A stretch of 64,000 nucleotides of DNA, taken from positions 98,306 to 162,305 of the forward strand of contig JAHDID010000009.1 in assembly GCA_020630975.1 (NCBI GenBank). The letters are read 5' to 3'. The stretch is from Verrucomicrobiota bacterium. GTDB lineage: Bacteria; Verrucomicrobiota; Verrucomicrobiia; Verrucomicrobiales; DEV007. Positions 1 to 9,215 of the stretch are shown here, in pieces; position 1 is the first letter of the stretch; every line of letters starts with the position of its first letter. The notes beneath the pieces are model-generated. The model worked only from the letters and a program-made list of their open reading frames with translations. It had not been told where the DNA came from and did no database searches. The translations under genes and the position numbers were made by a program.

Positions 1-706
1 GCAATCGCTGCTGCTCCTGACTCAATTTCGAGTTTTGGATATTGGGCATGCTGGCTGCCGAGGTATCGTAGCGCCGCTGTCGCAGGCTACTACCGATCGG
101 CGTGCCTTGGTAGATGGCAGGCAGAAATGCTGCACCATAGTTATTGGCACCAGTCGGTGGATTGATGGTGATGAATCCCGGGAGGTTCTGATTTTCCGTA
201 CCGAGACCATATAGTGACCACGCCCCCAACGATGGGCGAACGAATTGAAAATTTCCCGTGTGCAACTGAGCAAAAGCCTGCGGATGACTCGGCAGATCGG
301 TATGCATACCATTTACCAAACACAGATCATCTGCATGCTGAGCTAGGTGAGGATACAGCTCGGATATCGGTAGTCCGCTTTGGCCATGTTGTTGGAACTC
401 AAATGGCGAGCCCAGCCACTTCGCCTCGCCACTGAGCCCAGCGACGCTCCCCGAGTCTTTGTTGAGGCGGGGCTTGTAGTCAAACGTGTCCAAATGCGAT
501 GGACCACCCTCCATGCAGAGAAAGATCACTCGCTTGGCCGTAGCGGGGAAGTGGGGCTCTTTGGGGGCTAACGGACTAATGGCCGCACTAGCTCGAGCCG
601 ACTGCGACTGCAGAGTGCTCAGACCTGCAAAAGCGGAATAGGCAAACCCGGTCGATAGACTTTTCAGCGCCTGTCGCCGCGATGGAGTGAAAGAGTGAGA
701 ATTCAT
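1..706 (-). CDS. DUF1501 family protein, C-terminus outside the window
   Basis: The first 235 codons are present and the gene runs off the left edge. ATG at 706 opens with a twin-arginine stretch (SRRQALK, residues 9-15) and a short hydrophobic segment, as in Tat-exported DUF1501 proteins. The family hallmark [15 protein letters not shown] follows near residue 65. DUF1501 proteins are sulfatase-like, probably exported, and of unsettled biochemical role; in PVC bacteria they are usually encoded next to DUF1549/DUF1553 cytochromes. Here the gene starts 9 bp after the stop of such a cytochrome gene, so the two are almost certainly cotranscribed. It is a paralogue of the complete gene at 20070-21536. 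No frame break is seen in the visible part. Confidence 0.9.
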   Translation of the reverse strand, partial: MNSHSFTPSRRQALKSLSTGFAYSAFAGLSTLQSQSARASAAISPLAPKEPHFPATAKRVIFLCMEGGPSHLDTFDYKPRLNKDSGSVAGLSGEAKWLGSPFEFQQHGQSGLPISELYPHLAQHADDLCLVNGMHTDLPSHPQAFAQLHTGNFQFVRPSLGAWSLYGLGTENQNLPGFITINPPTGANNYGAAFLPAIYQGTPIGSSLRQRRYDTSAASMPNIQNSKLSQEQQRL

Positions 707-715
707 ATCGATGAT

Positions 716-3262
716 TTAATTCACGTAAAGAAATTCGGCCGAAGCGAATAGTGCGTGGCAAAAATTGGTCAGCGCCTCATGGTAGGCAGCGGTCTCATCT
801 GAGCTGCCGGTTAGTTTGGCTAGCTCTAGCGATTTGCGAAAGAAGGTACCGGCTTTGTGCATCTCATCCGCCGTGCCTGATCGACCGTAGATTAGCTGAA
901 ACGCAGCATCACCACGTTTGCCTCGCTCGATCTGGTCATCCTCGATCAGGCGAGTCGCCATAGCTTCTGCCTGAGCACGGACAAACTCGCTATTCATCAA
1001 AAACAACGCCTGCGATGGCACTGTGGTGGTTTCGCGCTTGCCGACAGCCATACTCGGATCGGCGAAGTCGAACACATCTAGCGAATCGGGCACCTGCTTG
1101 CGGACGATAGGTAGATAGACGGAGCGGTGCGAACTGGTCGCCTCAAAGCCATAGATATCCGCCGAGCCTCCAGTAAACAAATTGCGGCTCTGCTCAGCGA
1201 TGACGGAGCCATAGGGTGCCTCGATCTCTAGTTTGCCACTAAAGGCTAGTATTGAGTCGCGGATCGACTCCGCATCGAGCCGACGCTTGTCAGCACGCCA
1301 GCGCAGTGCATTATCCGGGTCGGTGCTAAAAGCCGCACTCTCGAAGTCGGAACTCAGCTGATAGGTGCGCGATAGCACGATATCGCGGATCAGCCCTTTC
1401 ACCGACCAGTCCTGATCGATAAACCGCAGCGCCAAATGGTCGAGCAGCTCTGGGTGACTCGGAGCTTTGCCGGTAGCACCAAAGTTATCCACACTAGCGA
1501 CGATGCCATTGCCCATCAGATGCATCCACACACGATTCACCATGACGCGTGCTGTGAGCGGATTGTCCGGCGAGGCGATCCACTTGGCCAGATCGAGTCT
1601 CCCCGAGCGATCATCACCGAGAGTCTGACTGGCAGCATCCGTCTCCGATGATAGGACCTGTAGAAAGCCACGCGGCACCTCATCTCTAGCTAGTGCCACC
1701 TCGCCTCGCACGAGAAACTGGGCATCCGCTATGGTTTCGCTATCGGTCACGCCCATCGCTAGAGCGATCGGTTTGCCATCCTCATCGTAGGTATGGATTT
1801 CTTTCTCGAGCATAGTGATCACGTGGTTTAGCTGCAGCAGCTTGCGCCGCTGTTCGGCATTGGGCCCCTGGCCACCATCGCGACGGGCGCGGAAGAGCTC
1901 GCCTTTGATCTCCTCGATACGTTCCTGAGCGCGTCGCAGCTGGAGCTTCTTATCCGCCATGCCTTCCTCTGTCAGCGGCTCAAAGGCAAAGCGCGTCTCC
2001 TGGATCGGCAGCTCGATCAGCTCAGAGGCATGGCGATTTTGCACCGAGGAGTAGGTGCCGTACCAGGTATCGCTACTCAGAAAGATGCCCGCCATCGCAT
2101 AGTAATCCGACTGCGGGATAGGATCGAACTTGTGGTCATGGCAGCGTGCGCAGGAGATCGAGGTGCCTAGCATCGCCTTGCCCAGAGTCTGTAGCTGCTC
2201 GTCGACTAGGTCGTAGCGAAACTGCTTTTCACTCTTCAGATTCAGCTGCTTCGAGCCGAGCGCGAGAAACCCCGTGCCGATCACCTGCTGGGCGCGCACC
2301 TGCTTGTCCGGCGAGCTCATCTGATCGCCTGCGATCTGCTCGGTGAGAAAGGTGTCGTAAGGTTTGTCTTCGTTAAAGCTTTTGATCACATAGTCGCGGT
2401 AGCGCCATGCTTCGGGGTAAAAGACGACATTCACATCTTTGCCATTGGTCTCGGCATAGCGAGCCACATCTAGCCAGTGGCGCCCCCAGCGCTCGCCGAA
2501 CTGTGGCGAAGCCAGTAGACCATCCACTACCTCGGCTATAGCTGCCGACCTGTCCGTGGCACAAGCCTCGACGAATGCGGCTACGGCATCCGGCTGAGGC
2601 GGCAGGCCGATCAAGTCGTAGTGCAGTCTGCGCAGCAGAGTCGCAGGATCGGCATCAGCCACTGGCTCGATACCTGCCTGCTGTAGAGATGTGTAGACAT
2701 AGCGATCGATATCGGTAGCGGGCCACGAGCCTGCAGGAAACTGCGGTGCCACCCCAGCCTCAGGCGGGCGATACGCCCAAAACTCTCGCCCGGCCTCGAT
2801 ATCGATGACCGAGGTGATGATGCCTGCGCTGTCCGACTTCCGAGGATCGGGCGCACCCATCTCGATCCAACGGCGAAAGTCGGCGATCTCCGATGCCTCC
2901 AGCTTATACTTTGGGGGCATCTCCAGCGACGAGTCTGTATAACTGATCGCAGCCATCAGCAGGCTTTTTTCGGCATCGCCAGGGACAAGTGCTGGTCCAC
3001 TATCCCCACCCAGTAGAGTCGCCTCGCGAGTGTCGAGCAGCAGCCCTCCTTTCGATTTCTCCGCCTCCTGAGAGTGGCACTCGTAACAGTGTTTGATCAG
3101 AGCCGGACGTATCTTTGCTTCAAAAAAATCAATACCAGCCGAGTCGGCCTGGCTATACACCTGGCCGACACACACAGACATCAATATCAGCAGAATTCCT
3201 GCACTAACCCCACTCTGCCATCTCACCTGCAGCCAGAGATCCTCGACCCTCGTCCTGATCAT
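716..3262 (-). CDS. Secreted c-type cytochrome with DUF1549 and DUF1553 domains (PSD1-type)
   Basis: 848 aa from the ATG at 3262; a TTG nine codons upstream is possible but less likely. A hydrophobic export signal spans about residues 15-35. A haem site CYECH (about 59-63) and a possible distal Met ligand in MPPKYKL form a Planctomycete-type cytochrome domain. DUF1549 follows (FGERWGRHWLDVARYAETNG, roughly 255-275) with a second CARCH motif near 371-375. A DUF1553 C-terminal domain carries NPLTARVMVNRVWMHLMG. The partner DUF1501 gene starts 9 bp downstream. Such pairs are proposed to act in extracytoplasmic polysaccharide or sulfate-ester metabolism, but no reaction is proven. A second, longer version lies at 16808-19777. 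Confidence 0.9.
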   Translation of the reverse strand: MIRTRVEDLWLQVRWQSGVSAGILLILMSVCVGQVYSQADSAGIDFFEAKIRPALIKHCYECHSQEAEKSKGGLLLDTREATLLGGDSGPALVPGDAEKSLLMAAISYTDSSLEMPPKYKLEASEIADFRRWIEMGAPDPRKSDSAGIITSVIDIEAGREFWAYRPPEAGVAPQFPAGSWPATDIDRYVYTSLQQAGIEPVADADPATLLRRLHYDLIGLPPQPDAVAAFVEACATDRSAAIAEVVDGLLASPQFGERWGRHWLDVARYAETNGKDVNVVFYPEAWRYRDYVIKSFNEDKPYDTFLTEQIAGDQMSSPDKQVRAQQVIGTGFLALGSKQLNLKSEKQFRYDLVDEQLQTLGKAMLGTSISCARCHDHKFDPIPQSDYYAMAGIFLSSDTWYGTYSSVQNRHASELIELPIQETRFAFEPLTEEGMADKKLQLRRAQERIEEIKGELFRARRDGGQGPNAEQRRKLLQLNHVITMLEKEIHTYDEDGKPIALAMGVTDSETIADAQFLVRGEVALARDEVPRGFLQVLSSETDAASQTLGDDRSGRLDLAKWIASPDNPLTARVMVNRVWMHLMGNGIVASVDNFGATGKAPSHPELLDHLALRFIDQDWSVKGLIRDIVLSRTYQLSSDFESAAFSTDPDNALRWRADKRRLDAESIRDSILAFSGKLEIEAPYGSVIAEQSRNLFTGGSADIYGFEATSSHRSVYLPIVRKQVPDSLDVFDFADPSMAVGKRETTTVPSQALFLMNSEFVRAQAEAMATRLIEDDQIERGKRGDAAFQLIYGRSGTADEMHKAGTFFRKSLELAKLTGSSDETAAYHEALTNFCHALFASAEFLYVN

Positions 3263-3375
3263 ACAAGTTTTACTAACTCCGCTACCCAATCAAAGTTCCG
3301 CGACAACCCTCCCTATTTTTAAATAGGCACGCAGAGCTATCCAAGAAGCCTAGCTGGCAGAAGAAAAGAGCACAC

Positions 3376-3786
3376 TCACACCGAATAAGCCGCCACCACA
3401 TCCTCTGGGATCTCGGTGGCTCGACCGCTCTTCAGGCTGACCATGGTGTAGGCGATCCAACCATCGGCGACTAGCTTGTTGTTTTCTTTACGCCGTATGG
3501 CGAACTCGATCTTGCAGCCTTTACCGCCGATCTCTGATATAGCGGTCTGAACGATGGCGGTATCGCCTAGTACTAACTGGCGCTTGTGCTCGATATGAGT
3601 GGTCTTTACATACCAGCTGTAGCCTCGCTCGATAAAATCTGCCATCGGCATGCGGTAGCAGCGCTCCATCTGATCGTAGCGTGCTGTCAGTACATAGTCG
3701 AGGTAGCGCGTGTTGTGCACGTGCTGATTCATATCGATATCGTCGGGACGGACGATGACCTCTGTCTCGAATGTGGAAAAACTCAT
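3376..3786 (-). CDS. Hotdog-fold acyl-CoA thioesterase (YbgC/4HBT-like)
   Basis: 136 aa, normal for single-domain 4HBT thioesterases. The N-terminus has the catalytic signature DMNQHVHNTRYLDY, with Asp18 as the likely catalytic acid. The family hydrolyses acyl-CoA or acyl-ACP thioesters in the cytoplasm. The gene starts 12 bp after the hemB stop and is probably cotranscribed with it; this pairing looks like convenience rather than a shared pathway. The substrate cannot be told from the sequence. Confidence 0.88.
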   Translation of the reverse strand: MSFSTFETEVIVRPDDIDMNQHVHNTRYLDYVLTARYDQMERCYRMPMADFIERGYSWYVKTTHIEHKRQLVLGDTAIVQTAISEIGGKGCKIEFAIRRKENNKLVADGWIAYTMVSLKSGRATEIPEDVVAAYSV

Positions 3787-3798
3787 AGCGGTGAGACC

Positions 3799-4788
3799 CT
3801 AGCCGAATTTAGCCGCTAAAGATTTCGCGAAGTAGGTGAGAATCATATCTGCTCCAGCACGCTTGATGCCGAGCACCGATTCCATAGCGACCTTTTCTTC
3901 ATCGATCCAGCCATCCTTAGCAGCAGACTTGATCATCAGATACTCGCCACTGACCTGATACGCCGCGATCGGCAGCTCGATGGCTTCGCGCATGCGATGA
4001 ATGATATCTAAGTATGGCCCCGCCGGCTTGACCATCAGCATATCGGCACCCTCCTCTGCATCGATCAAAGCTTCGCGGATCGCTTCGCGGGCGTTGGCAG
4101 GATCCATCTGGTAGGTCTTCTTATCGCCAGCCTTGGGAGCGGAGTCGAGCGCACCACGGAAGGGGCCGTAATACCCAGAGGCGTACTTGGCAGTGTAGCT
4201 GAGTATCGACACCTCGCTAAAACCCGCCTCATCGAGAGCAGCCCGGATCGCCGCGACCCGGCCATCCATCATATCACTCGGCGATACGATGTCGGCCCCA
4301 GCTCTAGCATGGCAGAGCGCCTGCTGGCAGAGGATATCGACTGTCTCGTCGTTGAGGATTTTGATGTCGCCATCTGGACTGGTCTCGACGATACCATCGT
4401 GCCCGGCAGAATTGTAAGGATCTAGAGCCACATCGGTGATCACGACCACCTCAGGGTGAGCCGCCTTGATCGCAGCGATAGCACGAGGCACCAGCCCTTC
4501 GGCATTGTGACACTCCTCCGCGAGAGGGGTCTTGAGACTTTCATCGATAGCCGGAAACAAAACGACCGATCGCACTCCTACCGCCACAGCTTCGCCCACT
4601 TCTTTCACCAGACCGTCCAGACTCCAGCGCGTGCAGCCAGGCATCGACTCGATAGGCTCGTCCACCGTGCCTTCCTGAAGAAAGAGCGGATAGATCAGAT
4701 CCTCGGGACGGAGCTGAGTCTCGCGCACCAGACCTCTCACGGCTGGGGACTTGCGATTGCGACGAGGGCGGATGGGTAAGCTAGGCAT
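3799..4788 (-). CDS. hemB: Delta-aminolevulinic acid dehydratase (porphobilinogen synthase)
   Basis: 329 aa, the usual length. Condenses two 5-aminolevulinate molecules to porphobilinogen in haem biosynthesis. The two Schiff-base lysines are visible: Lys201 in YTAKYASGYYGPFRG and Lys254 in MLMVKPAGPYLD. At the metal site (residues 119-131) the sequence is DVALDPYNSAGHD, with Asp where zinc enzymes carry cysteines, so this is the Mg-type, zinc-independent class also known from Pseudomonas. The ATG at 4788 is preceded by the bactofilin terminator, so hemB probably has its own promoter in the 90-bp gap. Confidence 0.97.
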   Translation of the reverse strand: MPSLPIRPRRNRKSPAVRGLVRETQLRPEDLIYPLFLQEGTVDEPIESMPGCTRWSLDGLVKEVGEAVAVGVRSVVLFPAIDESLKTPLAEECHNAEGLVPRAIAAIKAAHPEVVVITDVALDPYNSAGHDGIVETSPDGDIKILNDETVDILCQQALCHARAGADIVSPSDMMDGRVAAIRAALDEAGFSEVSILSYTAKYASGYYGPFRGALDSAPKAGDKKTYQMDPANAREAIREALIDAEEGADMLMVKPAGPYLDIIHRMREAIELPIAAYQVSGEYLMIKSAAKDGWIDEEKVAMESVLGIKRAGADMILTYFAKSLAAKFG

Positions 4789-4821
4789 GGCAGATCATTC
4801 GAGTCGTTTTCGGAAAGAAAC

Positions 4822-4860
4822 AAAAAAAGCGCACTAACACAAGGCCAGTGCGCTTCTCTT
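4822..4860 (-). terminator. Rho-independent terminator after the bactofilin gene
   Basis: Perfect 9-bp stem AAGCGCACT (4827-4835) / AGTGCGCTT (4847-4855) with an 11-nt loop. On the minus strand it is followed by a run of seven T, so it ends bactofilin transcription before hemB. A shorter T-rich tail on the plus strand has no gene to serve. Confidence 0.85.
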
Positions 4861-4878
4861 TTAGAAAATCGGGTTTTG

Positions 4879-5271
4879 CTAGGATTTAGCAGGCTGCTGT
4901 GCGCCACTGCGAGCGGGGGCTGCAGATGATGCGGCTGGCTTGCCAGCAGCTGGCTGGGCGGCCTGCTTACCTACGCGGCACTGACCTGTCAGCGATGCGC
5001 CTTCCTCCATCTGGAGGCTTACTGTAGCGACTGAACCTGAAATCTCGGAAGAAGGAGTGAGTCTGCAGGTTGCGAACTCGCCGCTACCATCGATTCTACC
5101 CTCTACGACCGCCGTCTCAGCTTTCACGTTTCCGACGCAGTTGGCGTTCTTGCCGATCACGACGCTACCTTTGGAGTTTATGTTGCCTTTGATGGCTCCA
5201 TCAAAAATCAAATCGGTGGAGCAGTTGATGTCCCCTTCGATTTCTATATCACTAGCTAAATGGCTGCTCAC
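4879..5271 (-). CDS. Bactofilin (polymer-forming cytoskeletal protein)
   Basis: 130 aa. Residues about 5-100 are the beta-helical bactofilin core, seen as repeating short turns (IEIEGDINCSTDLIFDGAI, then GNINSKGSVVIGKNA). The last 30 residues are a disordered Ala/Pro/Ser-rich tail. Bactofilins self-assemble into filaments at the membrane and position cell-wall or polar machinery. The start is GTG at 5271; no ATG lies nearby. The start is unusually close to a good promoter (see 5275-5303). Divergent from the gene at 5497. Confidence 0.9.
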   Translation of the reverse strand: MSSHLASDIEIEGDINCSTDLIFDGAIKGNINSKGSVVIGKNANCVGNVKAETAVVEGRIDGSGEFATCRLTPSSEISGSVATVSLQMEEGASLTGQCRVGKQAAQPAAGKPAASSAAPARSGAQQPAKS

Positions 5272-5274
5272 GGT

Positions 5275-5303
5275 ATTATATGGTTAGGTGTTATGTGTGT
5301 AAG
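5275..5303 (-). promoter_or_regulatory. Sigma70-like promoter for the bactofilin gene
   Basis: -35 CTTACA (5298-5303), 17-bp spacer, -10 TATAAT (5275-5280), all on the minus strand. The predicted transcription start, about 7 bp past the -10, falls on or just beyond the GTG at 5269-5271, implying a leaderless or nearly leaderless mRNA if both calls are right. Confidence 0.55.
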
Positions 5304-5314
5304 TAAGGTCTCTG

Positions 5315-5340
5315 AGAGAATGAATCCCCCGTCATTCTCT
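5315..5340. repeat. 9-bp inverted repeat in a divergent intergenic region
   Basis: AGAGAATGA (5315-5323) and TCATTCTCT (5332-5340) with an 8-nt C-rich loop. It lies upstream of the bactofilin promoter and has no T run on either side, so an operator or mRNA structure is more likely than a terminator. The rest of 5272-5496 shows nothing else I can name. Confidence 0.4.
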
Positions 5341-5496
5341 AAAACGACCATAGTAAAACATCCCTCAGCGTCAAACGTTTAAAAATTTCAGATCTTCTGA
5401 TATTCGAGCGCTGCTGGTCTGTTGCCTTTCGACGATCTGATGCCAAGGTTTCTTAGCCGAAGTTGATAAATTTCCGCCTTATTCCTCATCTGCCGC

Positions 5497-6663
5497 ATGG
5501 CTTCCAAGATATTAACCAAAAATTCAAGACTCAGCTCCGCATTCCTCAATGCGATGTCGATCGCTGGATTTTTGACGGCTGTCATGGTCTGCAGCCTGCT
5601 ATACGCGATGATCACTCGGCATCCCCCGCTGGCCTCAGCCACCCCAGCAGCAGCACCTGCAGAGCTACCCACCATCGGCACTAGCACGACTCTACCGCCT
5701 GTCATCGAGCCCCAGACACCTGCCACCGAGACACCACCCGCCAGCCCAGATCCGATCCCCACAGCGGCCCCAGATCCGACACCTGAGGTGAAACCCAAGC
5801 CAGTGCTGACTCCTATCTCGCGCATGATGATACCGGACCTGAGCCAGATAGCCGACGATCCCGCCACCAAGATCGACGACTGGCTAGTGGCCAAATACGT
5901 CGAGGGCGGTGCCACAGAGCGCCAGCAGGGCAATTTACAGAAATCTCTCGAGACCCTGCTCAGCGCCGAGCAGAACCTGCCTCATCACCCCCGGATACTC
6001 AGCGAGATCGCCACGACCTACATGCACATCGGCGATCAGACCAAGGCACAGAGCTATTGGCAGAGTGTCGTCGATGAAGGCGCGATCGTGTCTGGACCCT
6101 ACTATCAGGTGGCAGAGAAAGTCCTGCGCGGGGAGAACCCAAGCCTGCGCAACTACCGACGGGGACAAACCCTGCAACTGGGACAGATCTCCGAGCTGAA
6201 GACCCCAGCATCGGCAGATGGGGAGTGGGTCACTCTAAAAATTCCTATACATGCCAACCCCGATGTGAGACCCTCTGCCTCTCTGCTCAACCTGAAAGTC
6301 GACTTCTTCGATCTGATCAATGGCAAGACCCCAGGCCCTACCATAGCCAAGATCGACAAGGAGCTGACCAGTATGCCGTATGACTGGCGAGACAATTTGG
6401 TTGAACAAATTGAGGTGATATATCACCTACCTATATTATCAGTAGCCCAAAGAAAGATTCAAGGAGACCGAGCCTACTACGGCTACAGCGTCAAATTGTA
6501 CTATGACAACCAGATCCAAGACAGCGTGGTATCCGACGATTCTCTCCGAGAGTTTCGCTTCCCCACGGCGCCAGTCAGCCCAGCTCCGGCCCCGGCAGCT
6601 GCGCCTGCTATGCAGCCCTCTGTGCGTGGACCAGACACCTCTCTCTTTCCGATAAACCGCTGA
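5497..6663 (+). CDS. Membrane-anchored TPR-like protein, function unknown
   Basis: 388 aa. A single transmembrane segment (about 17-40) is followed by a long Pro/Ala/Thr-rich linker (about 43-105). A helical region with tetratricopeptide character follows (about 130-205: LQKSLETLLSAEQNLPHHPR, then ATTYMHIGDQTKAQSYWQSV). A compact C-terminal domain of beta character (about 220-360) ends in an Ala/Pro tail. The linker and anchor suggest a domain held outside the inner membrane. It lies 51 bp before the pseudokinase-FGE gene, so the two are probably one operon. I do not recognise the C-terminal domain. Confidence 0.7.
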   Translation: MASKILTKNSRLSSAFLNAMSIAGFLTAVMVCSLLYAMITRHPPLASATPAAAPAELPTIGTSTTLPPVIEPQTPATETPPASPDPIPTAAPDPTPEVKPKPVLTPISRMMIPDLSQIADDPATKIDDWLVAKYVEGGATERQQGNLQKSLETLLSAEQNLPHHPRILSEIATTYMHIGDQTKAQSYWQSVVDEGAIVSGPYYQVAEKVLRGENPSLRNYRRGQTLQLGQISELKTPASADGEWVTLKIPIHANPDVRPSASLLNLKVDFFDLINGKTPGPTIAKIDKELTSMPYDWRDNLVEQIEVIYHLPILSVAQRKIQGDRAYYGYSVKLYYDNQIQDSVVSDDSLREFRFPTAPVSPAPAPAAAPAMQPSVRGPDTSLFPINR

Positions 6664-6714
6664 CCTTCAACACACTTCTTGCCAATCCACCTGCCATTTT
6701 GCTAAACACTTTTT

Positions 6715-9105
6715 ATGAGTTCATCTTCTGTCCTGCTCATCGTCGATGATAATCCAGCCGATCTGGATGCGCTAAAAAGCGCTCTCGAAGGCACCGTCGA
6801 CACCATCCTCACTGCTTCCGACCCTTCAGATGCGCTGTCTCAGCTCAGCGGAATCACCTCGCTGGCAGCCATGGTCGCCGCGATCCCTGCTGAATCGGGA
6901 GAGTCGATCTTTGATTTTCGCGATCAGGCTTTCAATCTCGTCGGCTCATTCCCCAGCTCTTTCTGCAGCGCGACTGATATGTCTGCCTACTACGGTCGCA
7001 CGCTGGAGTCCGACAAGCTTTTCTACAAGCCCGTCGAAGTCCCTGTATTGAAAGAGTGGCTAGGCGGATTCACCGGCCCTACGGCAGCCGCACCACCAGC
7101 CGAGAGTGCACCCCCGCCCCCACCAGCTCCTCCGGCAGAAGAGCCAGCACCAGCACCTACTCCCGTAGAGCACCAGCCCGCAGCAGCCGCGCCGCCTGCG
7201 GAACCCACTCCCGCACCTGCACCGCCAGCGGAGCCTCAGCCTGCACCTGCGGAGCCCCAGCAGCAGCCAGCCGCTGGCGTATCGGGCGAAGCCATCAAAG
7301 CCTACGAAGAGGACCTGCCTATCGGCACTCAGATCGGCGACTACCGCCTAGAGCGCATCATCCAGCGCGACACCGATTTCGCCCTCTACGAGGCCGAGCA
7401 GCTCTCCATCAGCCGAAAGGTGGCGATCAAGATGCTCTACCGCAAACACCGCAGAGATCCGGTCTGGGTACAAGCTTTCGTCAATGAAGCCAGTGCTCGC
7501 GCAAAAGTGAACCACCCCAATGTCTCGCTCGTGTATGAGTGTGTGCAGGAGCAAGGGGTGAACTTTTACACCCTAGAGATGGTCGATGCCCCCAGCCTGG
7601 CCGACCTCGCCAACCAGCGCGCACAGCTGAGCGATGCCACGCTCTGGAATATCCTAGAGTCGACCACCAATGCTCTCGAGTATTTCCAGGCCAATCAGAT
7701 GCACCACCGCATCATCACATCGCAGACCATACTGCTGCAGGGTGGCGACCAGCCGCGCCTAGCAAACCCTGTAAAGACTCTAGGCGTCGCTCTATCGCCA
7801 GAAGAAGAGCTACAGCAGGTCCAGTACCTCGCCGCCGCGGTGAAGCCTTTCATCAACAAAGGCTCTACCGATCCCGCCCTCTACGCCCTAGTCGAGCGCA
7901 TGGGAGTCGACCGTATCGATGGCATCAAGTCCATCAGCAGCTTGCGCAAAGGGCTGAGTGCCGATACCGCAGAAAAAACCAGCAGTCGCCCCGGCAACCG
8001 ACGCGGAGCCATGTCTGCTGAGCGCCTAGCCAAGATCGAGCAGCAGGAAGCCAACAAGAAAGCCCTAGTCACAGGCGGCTTGATCGGCGGTCTACTGATC
8101 ATCGGCGGTGTCATCGCAGCCACCATCTTTCTAAAGAAACCACCTGAGATCCGCGCTCTCGATGGCTTCTCAAAGATCCCTGCCGGGCCTTTCCCCTATC
8201 AGGATGGCGATATGCTAGAGCAGCCAGAGTTCTACATGGCGCAGTATGAGGTGACCATCGCCCAGTACGCGGAATTCCTAGAGGAAATGGGAGACAAGCC
8301 CACCACACTGGCCGCTCTCCAGCACCCCGATCAGCCCGCCGACAAAGAAAACCACAAGCCTGACAAGTGGAATCTGATGTACGACAGCGCCATGAATGGC
8401 AAAAAATTCCTCGATGGCAAGCTCACACCCAACTGCCCAGTGATGGGCGTCGACTGGTGGGATGCCTATGCCTACGCCCGCTGGAAAAACGCTCGTCTGC
8501 CCACCGAGCAGGAGTGGGAGAAAGCCGCTCGCGGTCGCTCTGGCAATGTCTACCCCTGGGGCGACGAGCTAGATATGGCGAAATTCAACAGCGGTGTCGA
8601 TCAGCGCTCGAAAGAAGACCAAAAAGCCGGCTCTGTCGATGGCTACCAGTTTTGGGCAGAGGTGGATGCGATCACCGATGGCGACAGCCGCTACGGCGTA
8701 GCCAGCATGGCCGGAAATGTCTCTGAGTGGACCAGCACTTGGGACTCTCACCCAGACAATCCTGACAAGATCGTACCGATCAAACGTGGAGCCAATTTCG
8801 CCACCAAGAGCGACTTCGAGTCCACCACACGCCGTGCCGCTGAGATGGCCGAGGAGCGCACTTTTTACACCGGCTTCCGCATCGTCTCCGACATCGAGCC
8901 CGGCACCGATCCCGACTATCGTCCAGCCGATCCACAGCGTATCGCAGGTATCACCCCATCGCCACGCCCCAACAAGGGCGGCAAGAAAGGCGCCAAAGGC
9001 GGTGGCGGAGCCGCTCCAGCCAAGCCCGCACCTGCTGCTAGCCAGTGGGACCCAGCCGATGGCGAGGACCCATTCGAGACCATCTTTGCCACGCCTGCTG
9101 GCTAG
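6715..9105 (+). CDS. Receiver-like / pseudokinase / TM / FGE-sulfatase-domain fusion
   Basis: 796 aa. Residues 5-115 resemble a response-regulator receiver: acidic pair Asp11-Asp12 and Lys105 in FYKPVEVPVL, but no phospho-acceptor Asp where SLAAMVAAIPA stands. A Pro/Ala linker (121-188) leads to a protein-kinase fold (205-415). This keeps the VAIK lysine (239) and a Glu at 258, but HRD is replaced by HRIITSQ and no DFG is visible, so it is probably a pseudokinase. A TM helix (451-473) precedes an FGE-sulfatase (SUMF1-like) domain (483-760) with LPTEQEWEKAARG and MAGNVSEWTSTW. The FGE active-site cysteine pair is not seen near TRRAAEMAEERTFYTGFR, so formylglycine-forming activity is unlikely. 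A cytoplasm-to-periplasm signalling scaffold is my inference. Confidence 0.85.
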   Translation: MSSSSVLLIVDDNPADLDALKSALEGTVDTILTASDPSDALSQLSGITSLAAMVAAIPAESGESIFDFRDQAFNLVGSFPSSFCSATDMSAYYGRTLESDKLFYKPVEVPVLKEWLGGFTGPTAAAPPAESAPPPPPAPPAEEPAPAPTPVEHQPAAAAPPAEPTPAPAPPAEPQPAPAEPQQQPAAGVSGEAIKAYEEDLPIGTQIGDYRLERIIQRDTDFALYEAEQLSISRKVAIKMLYRKHRRDPVWVQAFVNEASARAKVNHPNVSLVYECVQEQGVNFYTLEMVDAPSLADLANQRAQLSDATLWNILESTTNALEYFQANQMHHRIITSQTILLQGGDQPRLANPVKTLGVALSPEEELQQVQYLAAAVKPFINKGSTDPALYALVERMGVDRIDGIKSISSLRKGLSADTAEKTSSRPGNRRGAMSAERLAKIEQQEANKKALVTGGLIGGLLIIGGVIAATIFLKKPPEIRALDGFSKIPAGPFPYQDGDMLEQPEFYMAQYEVTIAQYAEFLEEMGDKPTTLAALQHPDQPADKENHKPDKWNLMYDSAMNGKKFLDGKLTPNCPVMGVDWWDAYAYARWKNARLPTEQEWEKAARGRSGNVYPWGDELDMAKFNSGVDQRSKEDQKAGSVDGYQFWAEVDAITDGDSRYGVASMAGNVSEWTSTWDSHPDNPDKIVPIKRGANFATKSDFESTTRRAAEMAEERTFYTGFRIVSDIEPGTDPDYRPADPQRIAGITPSPRPNKGGKKGAKGGGGAAPAKPAPAASQWDPADGEDPFETIFATPAG

Positions 9106-9146
9106 ATCACGCTCGAGCCGAGTTCCTTACATTTGATTCATACGAG

Positions 9147-9175
9147 AAAAGGCAGCCTGTTTGGCTGCCTTTTTT
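9147..9175 (+). terminator. Rho-independent terminator
   Basis: Stem AAAAGGCAGCC (9147-9157) / GGCTGCCTTTT (9163-9173) with a 5-nt loop, running into T residues. Ends the pseudokinase-FGE operon and separates it from trxB. Confidence 0.9.
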
Positions 9176-9215
9176 CTTGAGGTATCTTTACTTTCCGACG
9201 TAATTCCATGGCAAT

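Noticed and set aside
7023..7208. Gly/Ala-rich minus-strand protein
   Set aside because: It is the antisense of the Pro/Ala linker of the pseudokinase-FGE gene.
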